This document shows positions 1-5,436 of a DNA stretch of 5,436 bases, piece by piece; within the stretch, counting starts at the first letter, position 1; each line of letters begins with the position of its first letter. The position numbers were made by a program, and so were the translations under genes. The notes under the pieces are model-generated. The model was not told where the DNA came from, ran no database searches, and saw only the letters and a list, made by a program, of their open reading frames with translations. The DNA comes from CBDVBL01 sp965555375 (lineage in GTDB: Bacteria > Zixibacteria > MSB-5A5 > UBA10806). The stretch covers positions 1 through 5,436 of the forward strand of contig CBEWDL010000181.1 in NCBI GenBank assembly GCA_965555375.1, in the 5' to 3' direction.

Positions 1-905
1 TCGACCGGATTCTGATCCTCGATGTATCGAGCCGATTTTATGATCATCTTTCCGAAACGCGTAAACAGTGTGCCGTTGCGGGCGTTCCGGGTCGGCATGA
101 CGCAATCAAACATATCGAACCCGAACTCCACCGCCTCGATTATATCCTCCGGGGTGCCGACACCCATCAGGTAGCGCGGTAGATTTTCTGGGAGATGCGG
201 CATGATGGTCTCCAGCACTCTCCTTCTGTCCTCCTTCGGCTCACCGACAGAAAGCCCGCCTATTGATATGCCGGGAGGATCGAGCTTCAAAAGCGATTCC
301 AGACATGATAGCCTCTGATCGGTATAAACCGACCCCTGCATGATGGCGAACAGCGATTGGCTATCCCCCGGGCCGTTATTTTCTCTAAAGTGCCTGAACG
401 ATTGCTCAGCCCAGGCGACGGTGCGTTTCATATCGGTAAGCGCTGTCTTCTCATCGGCCGGATACGGCGTGCAGATATCGAGCGGCATAACAAAATCTGC
501 CCCCAACCTTAGCTGAATATCGATTACACCGGCCGACGTAAATCGATGTCTCGAACCGTCGATATGCGACTGAAAACTGACTCCCCCATCGTCTATTTTA
601 TTGAGCGTTTTAAGCGAGAATACCTGGTAACCGCCGGAATCGGTCAGAAACGAGCGGTCCCATCCGGTAAATTTATGGAGGCCGCCGAGTCGCCCGATTA
701 CCTCATGGCCCGGTCTGAGATACAGATGATACGTATTGCCCAGAATTAATTGCGCCCCAAAAGATTCCAGATCCTCGTTGGAGACAGCTTTAACCGTGCC
801 CCGGGTGCCAACAGGCATGAAAACGGGGGTTGGAATTGTGGAATGTTCTGTGGTTAATACGCCTGAACGAGCCTTATCGGCTCGCGACCGGATCTCGAAT
901 TTCAA
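1..905 (-). CDS. tgt: Queuine/preQ1 tRNA-guanine transglycosylase (partial, 3' end beyond window)
   Basis: This enzyme swaps the guanine at wobble position 34 of GUN-anticodon tRNAs for preQ1, in the cytoplasm, as a step to queuosine. I translated 301 codons with no stop before the window edge. Family motifs appear in order: TDSGGYQ (D89), the LDICTPYPAD stretch (D143), MQGS (Q190), GGLSVGE (G217, E222) and FDCVMPTRNARNG with nucleophile D267. The spacing matches the Zymomonas enzyme (D102, D156, Q203, G230, D280) at a constant offset of 13. Roughly 70-80 C-terminal residues, including the Cys3-His zinc site, lie off the left edge. The start is TTG at 903-905, overlapping the stop of the upstream gene as TTGA, with GGAAG (911-915) five bases before it. 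No ATG or GTG lies just upstream in frame, so coupled translation is likely. One oddity is Ile144 after the conserved Asp, where bacterial enzymes usually have Glu (DEC). Confidence 0.97.
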   Translation of the reverse strand, partial: MKFEIRSRADKARSGVLTTEHSTIPTPVFMPVGTRGTVKAVSNEDLESFGAQLILGNTYHLYLRPGHEVIGRLGGLHKFTGWDRSFLTDSGGYQVFSLKTLNKIDDGGVSFQSHIDGSRHRFTSAGVIDIQLRLGADFVMPLDICTPYPADEKTALTDMKRTVAWAEQSFRHFRENNGPGDSQSLFAIMQGSVYTDQRLSCLESLLKLDPPGISIGGLSVGEPKEDRRRVLETIMPHLPENLPRYLMGVGTPEDIIEAVEFGFDMFDCVMPTRNARNGTLFTRFGKMIIKSARYIEDQNPV

Positions 906-1492
906 CTTTTCTTCCGCAGCTTGGGATCTCCACCGGTGAAACCGTACTTACCCTCCATCCGCGACAGCCCCGACCAGTACTGCTGCGCTTTGGTGCAATA
1001 TATTAATGGATCGAGAAGTTCGACATCAATCCGCCCGTCGCTACCGATAATGCTCTCATCGATATGAGTGGCCACGATTTCCGCTATGAAAATATCATGA
1101 GAGCCAAGCTCGATTACCGTCCTGGTCTGGCATTCGAGGTTTATCGGGCATTCGGCGATCATCGGGACCCGCACCTTCGAGGCTGGCTCGGCGGTCAACC
1201 CTGCAAGTTTGAATTTGTCATGGTCATGTCCCGTTAACACACCGCAGATGTCCGCAGCCGCTGCCAGTTTATGATTGGTTATATTGACGACGAATTCCCC
1301 GGTGCTTTTTATGATATCGTGAGAATACCTGGTTTTTCTGATGCTTATCGATATCATAGGCGGCTCGCTGCAAACTATTCCGGTCCATGATACTGTTATG
1401 ATGTTGGGTTTTCCATCCGGCTTCTGACACGAAACCATGACTGCTGGAAGAGGGATAAGCGCCGTTATGGGATCATAAATTTTCTTACTCAT
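902..1492 (-). CDS. Flavin reductase-like FMN-binding split-barrel protein (flavoredoxin type)
   Basis: This 196-residue protein resembles the flavin reductase-like domain family (DIM6/NTAB, flavoredoxin), soluble FMN-binding split beta-barrels. Visible marks are the N-terminal IPLPAVMVSC strand, the NIITVSWTGIVCSEPPMISI stretch (about residues 30-49), the RYSHDIIKSTGEFVVNI region (about 55-71) that in relatives contacts the flavin, GHDHDKFKLAGLT (88-100), ECPINLEC (114-121) and GSHDIFIAEIV (130-140). The length fits a single-domain member. Relatives reduce free flavin with NAD(P)H or pass electrons between partners; the substrate here cannot be read from sequence. The ATG start overlaps the YhaM-like gene by 8 bases, with GGAG at 1499-1502 six bases upstream, inside that gene's last codons. 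Its stop overlaps the tgt start. There is no obvious metabolic link to its neighbours, so its job in this operon is unknown. Confidence 0.88.
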   Translation of the reverse strand: MSKKIYDPITALIPLPAVMVSCQKPDGKPNIITVSWTGIVCSEPPMISISIRKTRYSHDIIKSTGEFVVNITNHKLAAAADICGVLTGHDHDKFKLAGLTAEPASKVRVPMIAECPINLECQTRTVIELGSHDIFIAEIVATHIDESIIGSDGRIDVELLDPLIYCTKAQQYWSGLSRMEGKYGFTGGDPKLRKKS

Positions 1493-2441
1493 CCTCTGCT
1501 CCGCTGTTGCCGAAATAAATATGCCTGTCTAACAGTCTGACGTAATTTGACCATTTAACCCCCGATCGCTGTTCCTTATTCTTTATTCGACGCATAGCTG
1601 CCAGCTTGGAATCTAAAAGATCTGCTATATAAAGCGCCATCCCCTCCGGAGTCATGGGCGGCACCGGCGATGCCTGTTCAGGTGAACCCTGATGAGATAA
1701 AATTAAATGCCGGATCTTAATAGTTTTTTCCCGGGGGAAATCCGGTATGCCGGCAATGGCATCCTTGACCATCTGGTCGCCGATTACTATATGCCCGAGA
1801 AGCCTTCCAGAATCCGTATATTCGATGGCGCTGTTTAGCGAATAGCTTTCCACCTTGCCGATATCGTGCAGAAGAGCGCCCGTAAGGAGGAGATCTTTGT
1901 CGAGTTCTTCGTAATGCGATGCAAAATTCGAGCAAAGTTCGAAGATTGACAATGAATGCTCCGCCAACCCTCCAACATAATTATGATGCCAGAGTTTACC
2001 GCCAACACCCTGAAGAAATCCCCGGCGAAACTCCTCGTCCGAGAAGATGCCCTTAAGAAGCTCTCTGTAATGGCTATTGGATATCCTATCGATGGCACCC
2101 GTTAGCTTGTTGTTGAGTTCATCAAATGTAAACGGGCCGCGCGGCAGGAAATCTTCCGGATCATACTCGGTAACGGGCTCAACTTTCTCGATAGTAACTT
2201 GATTTTCGCCTTTGTATGTCGAGACTGTACCTTTTACACGGCAGACCTCCCCGGGCAGAAGACTTTTCATTATCTCCGATGATCCATTCCAGATCACACC
2301 GTTCAAACGCCCGGAGCGGTCAACCAGTTCAAGAATTATCATCTTGCCGCCGGAGTATTCTCTCAGATCCACCTTGCGAATCGCAAAGAGATCATTAACA
2401 TCATCACCCGGCGAAAGTTCGGCGATAAACGAAGATTTCAT
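1485..2441 (-). CDS. yhaM: YhaM-family 3'-to-5' exoribonuclease (OB-fold plus HD domain)
   Basis: This 318-residue protein has the architecture of Bacillus YhaM (about 314 residues), a metal-dependent 3'-5' exonuclease acting on RNA and single-stranded DNA. The N-terminal part, about residues 12-90, reads as an OB-fold for nucleic acid binding (IILELVDRSGRLNGVIWNG, then RVKGTVSTYKGENQVTI). The C-terminal part is an HD-type hydrolase: HHNYVGGLAEHS (H152, H153, H162), the HD pair in LLHDIGKVESY (H192, D193, K196), H217 in GHIVIG, ILSHQGSPE (H250) and the late Asp in YIADLLDSK (D274 or D277). All expected metal-ligand positions seem present. The ATG is the first possible start, because an in-frame TGA sits at 2448-2450. 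No good Shine-Dalgarno sequence precedes it. It is the first gene of the three-gene operon and is divergent from the lpt pair. The symbol is assigned by family; activity in this organism is inferred. Confidence 0.9.
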   Translation of the reverse strand: MKSSFIAELSPGDDVNDLFAIRKVDLREYSGGKMIILELVDRSGRLNGVIWNGSSEIMKSLLPGEVCRVKGTVSTYKGENQVTIEKVEPVTEYDPEDFLPRGPFTFDELNNKLTGAIDRISNSHYRELLKGIFSDEEFRRGFLQGVGGKLWHHNYVGGLAEHSLSIFELCSNFASHYEELDKDLLLTGALLHDIGKVESYSLNSAIEYTDSGRLLGHIVIGDQMVKDAIAGIPDFPREKTIKIRHLILSHQGSPEQASPVPPMTPEGMALYIADLLDSKLAAMRRIKNKEQRSGVKWSNYVRLLDRHIYFGNSGAEDE

Positions 2442-2449
2442 AGGCTTTC

Positions 2450-2478
2450 AATAACCGAACATCGGCCTTTTATGTCAA
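2450..2478 (-). promoter_or_regulatory. Candidate sigma70-type promoter for the yhaM-flavoprotein-tgt operon
   Basis: On the minus strand a perfect TTGACA (-35, plus coordinates 2473-2478) is followed after 17 bases by GTTATT (2450-2455), a poor -10 match at 3 of 6; a 16-base spacer gives GGTTAT, also 3 of 6. Transcription would begin near 2443, only about two bases before the ATG, so the message would be leaderless. The consensus -35 and its position as the only gap ahead of the operon support it; the weak -10 argues for caution or for an activator. Confidence 0.4.
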
Positions 2479-2513
2479 GCAGAATTTGCTTGTGAATGTC
2501 GCTTAAGGCCGAT
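2461..2513. repeat. 9-bp perfect inverted repeat in the divergent intergenic region (possible paired operator)
   Basis: ATCGGCCTT at 2461-2469 is the exact reverse complement of AAGGCCGAT at 2505-2513. The arm centres are 44 bp apart, close to four helical turns. The left arm lies inside the spacer of the candidate minus-strand promoter. The right arm lies inside the spacer of the candidate plus-strand promoter and touches its -10 box. This mirrored placement suggests binding sites for a shared regulator; that function is inferred. Confidence 0.5.
2476..2492. repeat. 6-bp inverted repeat nested inside the larger one
   Basis: CAAGCA (2476-2481) and TGCTTG (2487-2492) are perfect reverse complements around a 5-base centre, GAATT. 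The repeat lies between the two candidate -35 boxes and overlaps both (2473-2478 minus, 2490-2495 plus). It could be an operator half-site pair or merely a result of back-to-back promoters. Its centre is offset by 3 bp from the centre of the outer repeat. Confidence 0.4.
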
Positions 2514-2518
2514 ATAAT
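2490..2518 (+). promoter_or_regulatory. Candidate sigma70-type promoter for the lptF-lptG pair
   Basis: TTGTGA (2490-2495, 4 of 6 matches to TTGACA) is followed after exactly 17 bases by a perfect TATAAT (2513-2518). The predicted start of transcription is near 2525, about three bases ahead of the ATG at 2528. That leaves no room for a ribosome binding site and implies a leaderless or near-leaderless message. It is the best promoter-like match I noticed in the window. Confidence 0.55.
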
Positions 2519-2529
2519 CAATTGATTAT
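2514..2529. promoter_or_regulatory. 16-bp perfect palindrome over the lptF -10 box and start codon (candidate operator)
   Basis: ATAATCAATTGATTAT is its own reverse complement over all 16 bases. It covers five bases of the TATAAT box, the predicted transcription start and the first two bases of the ATG. A dimeric repressor bound here would block RNA polymerase directly. Its AT-richness makes chance symmetry more likely than the bare length suggests, so the operator role is inferred from size and placement. Confidence 0.5.
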
Positions 2530-3895
2530 GAGAACTCTGTCCAGATACCTGGTGAAGGAATCAGTGGGGCCGTTTTTCTTCGGGTTGGCCATAATCACCC
2601 TGGTTCTGATTATGGATTTCCTGGTTGACATCATGAATCTCATAATAGATAGAGGAATCAATGCGCCTCTGGTCATTGAACTATTTGCTTTAAACCTGGC
2701 ATGGATGCTGGCCCTGTCGGTTCCCATGGCGGTTCTGGTGGCGGTGCTTATGGTTTTCGGACGGATGGCGGCCGACAATGAAATCACCGCCTGCAAATCC
2801 TGCGGCATACCATTCTATCGACTTATCTTGCCTGTATTGGGAATTGCATTATTTTTGACTATCGTAATGGTCTGGTTCAACGACAGAGTTCTCCCTGAAT
2901 CCAATCATAAGGCCCGGATGCTGCTTACGGATATTACACGCAAAAAACCGACCTGGTCATTGGAAGAAAATATCTTTCTCGACTATTTCGAGGGCTACAG
3001 TATCAGGGTCAGAACCATCGCCAGAAAGACCTCGGAAATTTCGGATATAATCATAATCCAGACGAAAAACAGCGAGAGGATCATAACTGCCAGGCGCGGC
3101 AAGATGTATTTCAGTTCCGACGGATCCACTCTCATGATGGAATTAGAGAACGGTGAAATATTGGAGGTGGATGCCAAAAACCATGCCGGGATCACCAGGA
3201 CCGATTTCGCACGTCAAACCATAGCGATTCCGGGAGCATCGTCGGATCTGGAGCGCACAGCCCAGAGCACCCGTGGCGACCGTGAGATGACAGTGGCCAT
3301 GATGCTGGAACGTAATCAGGACAGGCTGGAAAAATTAACCGAAGCTATCGGTCAGTCAGACAGCCTTACAAATTCTGCAGTTTCGGAAATCTTAAGCATC
3401 CCCTTAGAAGACAATAAGGCAGCTAAATTAAAACTTACAAAAAGCGCCGCCAAAAAGGCCTATGGCAAAAACAAAGATGTTCGAGCCAGACTTGCCTTTT
3501 TCCAGAAGAGCGCAGCTTCTTACAAACGTGAAATAAACTCCATGGAGGTCGAGATACACAAGAAGTTTTCGATTCCGGCGGCCTGCATATCATTCGCCCT
3601 GATCGGCGCCCCGCTTGGCGCTCTTGCAAGACGTGGGGGATTTGCAACCGGGATTGCGCTCTCGCTCTTCTTCTTCATCGTCTACTGGGCTTTCCTAATC
3701 GGGGGCGAACAGCTTGCGGATTCAAATACGCTGCCAGCCTTCTGGGCCATGTGGCTGCCTAACATCATTGTGGGAGGGGCCGGAATCATATTGAATATAA
3801 TGTATATCAGGCAATCGACCGTGGTTTCCATTATGGATAGAATTCAATCGATCTTCGTTCCTTCCTGGCGCCGGTCTATGCGGCCTCGAACATGA
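2528..3895 (+). CDS. lptF: LptF-type LPS export permease, YjgP/YjgQ family, with enlarged periplasmic region
   Basis: This inner-membrane subunit of the LptB2FG ABC transporter should help extract LPS from the membrane and hand it to the periplasmic bridge. From the ATG at 2528 it has 455 residues against roughly 360 for E. coli LptF. Apparent membrane helices lie near residues 14-36, 53-77, 98-117, 348-366, 371-393 and 403-427: the family's three-plus-three layout. The N-terminal TLSRYLVKE and the stretch EIHKKFSIPAACISF with ALIGAPLGALARRGG before helix 5 are family marks. The periplasmic part is a beta-jellyroll (about 118-236) plus a charged, probably helical extension (about 237-345). 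A TTG at 2522 would add two residues, but ATG matches the lptG N-terminus (MKTLDRYILK). No Shine-Dalgarno sequence precedes either. F rather than G is assigned from gene order and the LptF-like helix-4 region. Confidence 0.9.
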   Translation: MRTLSRYLVKESVGPFFFGLAIITLVLIMDFLVDIMNLIIDRGINAPLVIELFALNLAWMLALSVPMAVLVAVLMVFGRMAADNEITACKSCGIPFYRLILPVLGIALFLTIVMVWFNDRVLPESNHKARMLLTDITRKKPTWSLEENIFLDYFEGYSIRVRTIARKTSEISDIIIIQTKNSERIITARRGKMYFSSDGSTLMMELENGEILEVDAKNHAGITRTDFARQTIAIPGASSDLERTAQSTRGDREMTVAMMLERNQDRLEKLTEAIGQSDSLTNSAVSEILSIPLEDNKAAKLKLTKSAAKKAYGKNKDVRARLAFFQKSAASYKREINSMEVEIHKKFSIPAACISFALIGAPLGALARRGGFATGIALSLFFFIVYWAFLIGGEQLADSNTLPAFWAMWLPNIIVGGAGIILNIMYIRQSTVVSIMDRIQSIFVPSWRRSMRPRT

Positions 3896-4983
3896 AAACT
3901 CTCGATAGATATATCTTAAAGAAGTTCTCAAGCGGTCTTATCGGGACCATTATAGCCTTCAGCGTTATCGTATTCGTGGTGGATTTCGTCGAGCGCGGCT
4001 GGCGCATGATCGAGAAGTATGACGTCGGATTTGACGTTATGGCCTGGTATTACGTCAACTATATGCCGTTTTACATCATACTCGCATTTCCGGTCGCCAT
4101 GCTGGTATCGACGCTATTCTCCATGGGCTCGCTGGCAAAAAACCATGAACTCGACGTAATGAAAGCCTCGGGATTGAGCCTTTATAGAATTTCAACCCCC
4201 ATCCTGACCGCAGCCTTCGTATTATCCATCGGGGTAACGCTATTCGGGGAATTCGTCCTGACAGGCTGCGAAAAGCGCAAGGATGAAATTAAATCAACCC
4301 TGATAGAAAAGCGCTCGAGACCGTCGAAGCTCACCCGCAGCAACGTCAAGCTGCCCGGCCGCGACGGCTGGATGCTATTAAGCAAAACCTACAATATCAA
4401 TACCAAAAAGGGATTGGGCGTCAAAGTCCACAGGATCAAAAGTAACAAAATTGTGAAAACATATATCGCGGATGAAATAATCTCCACGGATTCCGGCTGG
4501 GTGCTCATTAATGGAAGCGCCCAGGAGTTCGCTAACGAGACGACCGGTCTGCCCGATCACTATGTCAAATTTGATACCTTATGGGCGCCCTTTCTAACCC
4601 AGACGCCGGAGATGCTGGCCGAGCTTCCGGTCCCGCCGCGCCAGATAAACTTTTTCGACCTGAAAAGAAGAATCGACCAGAAAAAAACGATTGGCGAACC
4701 GACGAAAAAAGACGAGGTGGAGCTCTACCTGAAAATAACCTTTCCGTTTGCCAATTTTATACTGGTTTTGATCGGCCTGCCGCTGGCGGCCAACCCCCGG
4801 CGATCCGGGCCGTCGGTTGGTTTCGGCATATCCATAATAACGTCGTTTATATTCTTCGTTTTGATCCGAACCGGCCAGAGCCTCGGCAACAACGGCAAGC
4901 TGCCGCCGCTTCTTGCCGCCTCCCTCGGCGACCTGTTATTCCTGGCAATCGGGATCGGGATGATGGTCAAGGCAAAGAAGTAG
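3892..4983 (+). CDS. lptG: LptG-type LPS export permease, YjgP/YjgQ family
   Basis: This is the second permease subunit of the LPS transporter, expected to pair with the preceding LptF in the inner membrane and to connect to LptC/LptA in the periplasm. Its 363 residues match the usual LptG length (about 360). Membrane helices are apparent near residues 14-34, 56-78, 101-121, 282-300, 306-326 and 337-358, with a periplasmic jellyroll between (about 122-270). Family marks are the N-terminal TLDRYILKKF, the cytoplasmic ELDVMKASGLSLYRI segment (about 86-100) that in relatives includes the coupling helix contacting LptB, and ELYLKITFPFANFILVLIG then LPLAANPRRSG before helix 5. The start codon overlaps the lptF stop as ATGA with no clear ribosome site, so translation is probably coupled. 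LptA, LptB and LptC are not encoded in this window. Confidence 0.92.
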   Translation: MKTLDRYILKKFSSGLIGTIIAFSVIVFVVDFVERGWRMIEKYDVGFDVMAWYYVNYMPFYIILAFPVAMLVSTLFSMGSLAKNHELDVMKASGLSLYRISTPILTAAFVLSIGVTLFGEFVLTGCEKRKDEIKSTLIEKRSRPSKLTRSNVKLPGRDGWMLLSKTYNINTKKGLGVKVHRIKSNKIVKTYIADEIISTDSGWVLINGSAQEFANETTGLPDHYVKFDTLWAPFLTQTPEMLAELPVPPRQINFFDLKRRIDQKKTIGEPTKKDEVELYLKITFPFANFILVLIGLPLAANPRRSGPSVGFGISIITSFIFFVLIRTGQSLGNNGKLPPLLAASLGDLLFLAIGIGMMVKAKK

Positions 4984-5010
4984 AGCATTATAATTCTTGA
5001 ATCTCAATAG

Positions 5011-5050
5011 GATGTATTCAGATTAACCCGGCATCAATTTGAATACAATC
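5011..5050 (+). repeat. AT-rich hairpin in the lptG 3' region
   Basis: TGTATTCAGATT (5013-5024) can pair with AATTTGAATACA (5036-5047) as a 12-bp stem with one G-U pair in RNA. Two more outer pairs (5011-5012 with 5049-5050) form if A5048 is bulged. The loop is 11 bases (5025-5035). The hairpin begins 27 bases after the lptG stop. It has no U-tract, so it is not a classical terminator; it could stabilise the mRNA end or be a binding site. GATTGTAT, the reverse complement of 5043-5050, recurs at 5119-5126. Confidence 0.45.
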
Positions 5051-5084
5051 TAACAGAACCTCGGAAGGACGCTCCTGCAACAAA

Positions 5085-5109
5085 AAATCCCGGCCAAGAA
5101 CCGGGATTT
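5085..5109. terminator. Bidirectional intrinsic terminator between lptG and the cold-shock gene
   Basis: AAATCCCGG (5085-5093) and CCGGGATTT (5101-5109) form a perfect 9-bp stem around a 7-base loop. On the minus strand the stem runs into six consecutive T (5087-5082), a good intrinsic terminator for the cold-shock gene, which stops 25 bases upstream. On the plus strand it is followed by TTTAAATTTT-type sequence and can also end the lpt transcript, about 100 bases after the lptG stop. Confidence 0.88.
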
Positions 5110-5133
5110 AAATTTTCGGATTGTATGCTTTAA

Positions 5134-5337
5134 CTATAACTTTATGACCTCCGTCGCCTGCCGCCCTCGCGGGCCATCTGTAAAATCATACTCAACTGCC
5201 TGCCCCGCCGTCAAAGTCCTAAACCCATCGTCCTTGATGGCCGAGTAATGCACGAAGATATCGTTACCTTCGTCGGGAGGTTTGATGAATCCAAACCCTT
5301 TTTTTTCGTTGAACCATTTGACAACTCCGGTGGGCAT
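5134..5337 (-). CDS. CspA-family cold-shock protein
   Basis: This 67-residue protein is a single cold-shock domain that should bind single-stranded RNA and DNA in the cytoplasm, acting as an RNA chaperone. It opens with TGVVKWFNEKKGFGFIKP, containing RNP1 (KGFGFI, residues 13-18), followed by RNP2 (DIFVHY, 26-31). The aromatic and histidine residues that stack on bases in CspA are all present (W8, F15, F17, F28, H30), with Tyr31 where CspA has Phe. The C-terminal GPRGRQATEVIKL is typical. The length is normal for the family. It is monocistronic, convergent with lptG, and ends in the shared terminator. Which paralogue it is, and whether cold induces it, cannot be told from sequence, so no symbol is given. 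Confidence 0.97.
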   Translation of the reverse strand: MPTGVVKWFNEKKGFGFIKPPDEGNDIFVHYSAIKDDGFRTLTAGQAVEYDFTDGPRGRQATEVIKL

Positions 5338-5342
5338 TAAAA

Positions 5343-5350
5343 CCTCCTTA
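5343..5350 (-). promoter_or_regulatory. Consensus Shine-Dalgarno sequence of the cold-shock gene
   Basis: The minus strand reads TAAGGAGG followed by five bases and ATG, a full match to the canonical ribosome binding site at good spacing. It fixes the start of the cold-shock gene. It also suggests this organism's 16S rRNA has a normal anti-Shine-Dalgarno tail, which makes the missing sites before the YhaM-like and lptF genes more noticeable. Confidence 0.9.
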
Positions 5351-5436
5351 TAAAAATTACCCGTATCTACTTTTGATTTCGGCAGAGGCTAAGAGAAATT
5401 GAATAAAAAGCACCACTCTGTTGCAGGTGTTTCAAG
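5351..5436. other. Upstream region of the cold-shock gene, no gene seen
   Basis: This stretch up to the right edge should hold the promoter and leader of the cold-shock gene. No convincing pair of -35 and -10 boxes is visible on the minus strand, and no coding frame is supported. An imperfect 7-bp hairpin lies at 5409-5432. The promoter may lie beyond the window. Confidence 0.4.

Noticed and set aside
736..939. Small plus-strand open frames opposite tgt and the YhaM-like gene.
   Set aside because: They are antisense to genes with strong family motifs, have no ribosome sites and show no recognisable protein features.
2522..2527. TTG at 2522 as the start of the LptF gene, two codons before the ATG.
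   Set aside because: The ATG at 2528 gives an N-terminus aligned with lptG (TLxRYxxK), and TTG has no better ribosome site; it also lies at or before the predicted transcription start.
4581..5000. 139-codon plus-strand open frame inside lptG in another frame.
   Set aside because: It lies fully over the conserved C-terminal membrane half of LptG, and its product is rich in Pro, Arg and Ala without domain character.
5066..5076. AGGA-CGC-TCCT mini-hairpin ahead of the terminator.
   Set aside because: A four-base stem is too short to separate from chance.
5296..5306. Run of eight A followed by GGG in the cold-shock coding strand as a possible programmed frameshift site.
   Set aside because: The run encodes the normal Glu-Lys-Lys of the domain, the reading frame gives a complete standard protein, and no downstream stimulator is apparent.
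5409..5432. Imperfect inverted repeat (AAGCACC with GGTGTTT) near the right edge.
   Set aside because: Seven pairs including a G-T pair, no T-tract, and it is too close to the edge to judge; it may be chance.

Overview
The window looks like chromosomal DNA of a Gram-negative (diderm) bacterium. Two genes encode LptF/LptG-type permeases, which serve lipopolysaccharide export and are only expected in cells with an LPS-bearing outer membrane. Base composition is moderate and coding density is high. The mix of a YhaM-type exoribonuclease (best known from Firmicutes), an LptF with an enlarged periplasmic part, and tightly overlapping genes suggests a lineage of the Fibrobacteres-Chlorobi-Bacteroidetes (FCB) type or a candidate phylum near it. 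That placement is inference; nothing here fixes the taxon.

Layout, left to right. Positions 1-2441 hold three minus-strand genes that overlap each other: an OB-fold/HD-domain exoribonuclease of the YhaM family (first transcribed), a flavin reductase-like FMN-binding protein, and tgt (tRNA-guanine transglycosylase). The window edge cuts tgt at its 3' end. Positions 2442-2527 are a short divergent intergenic region rich in dyad symmetry: a nested pair of inverted repeats, a 16-bp perfect palindrome and two back-to-back promoter-like sequences. Positions 2528-4983 hold a plus-strand pair, an LptF-type gene and lptG, joined by an ATGA overlap. Positions 4984-5133 are a convergent intergenic region with an AT-rich hairpin and a bidirectional terminator. 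Positions 5134-5337 hold a minus-strand cold-shock protein gene with a consensus Shine-Dalgarno sequence.

Functionally, the LptF and LptG products should form the membrane heterodimer of the LPS-extracting ABC transporter (with LptB, not in this window). The minus-strand operon combines RNA turnover (YhaM-like), tRNA modification (Tgt) and a flavoprotein of unknown substrate. The operon and the lpt pair share a divergent control region and could be co-regulated. The most notable signals are regulatory: symmetric repeats placed in the spacers of both candidate promoters, and a palindrome covering the -10 box and start codon of the LptF gene, which has no visible Shine-Dalgarno sequence. I found no mobile elements, CRISPR arrays, tRNA or rRNA genes. 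I see no clear case for a wholly new multi-gene system.
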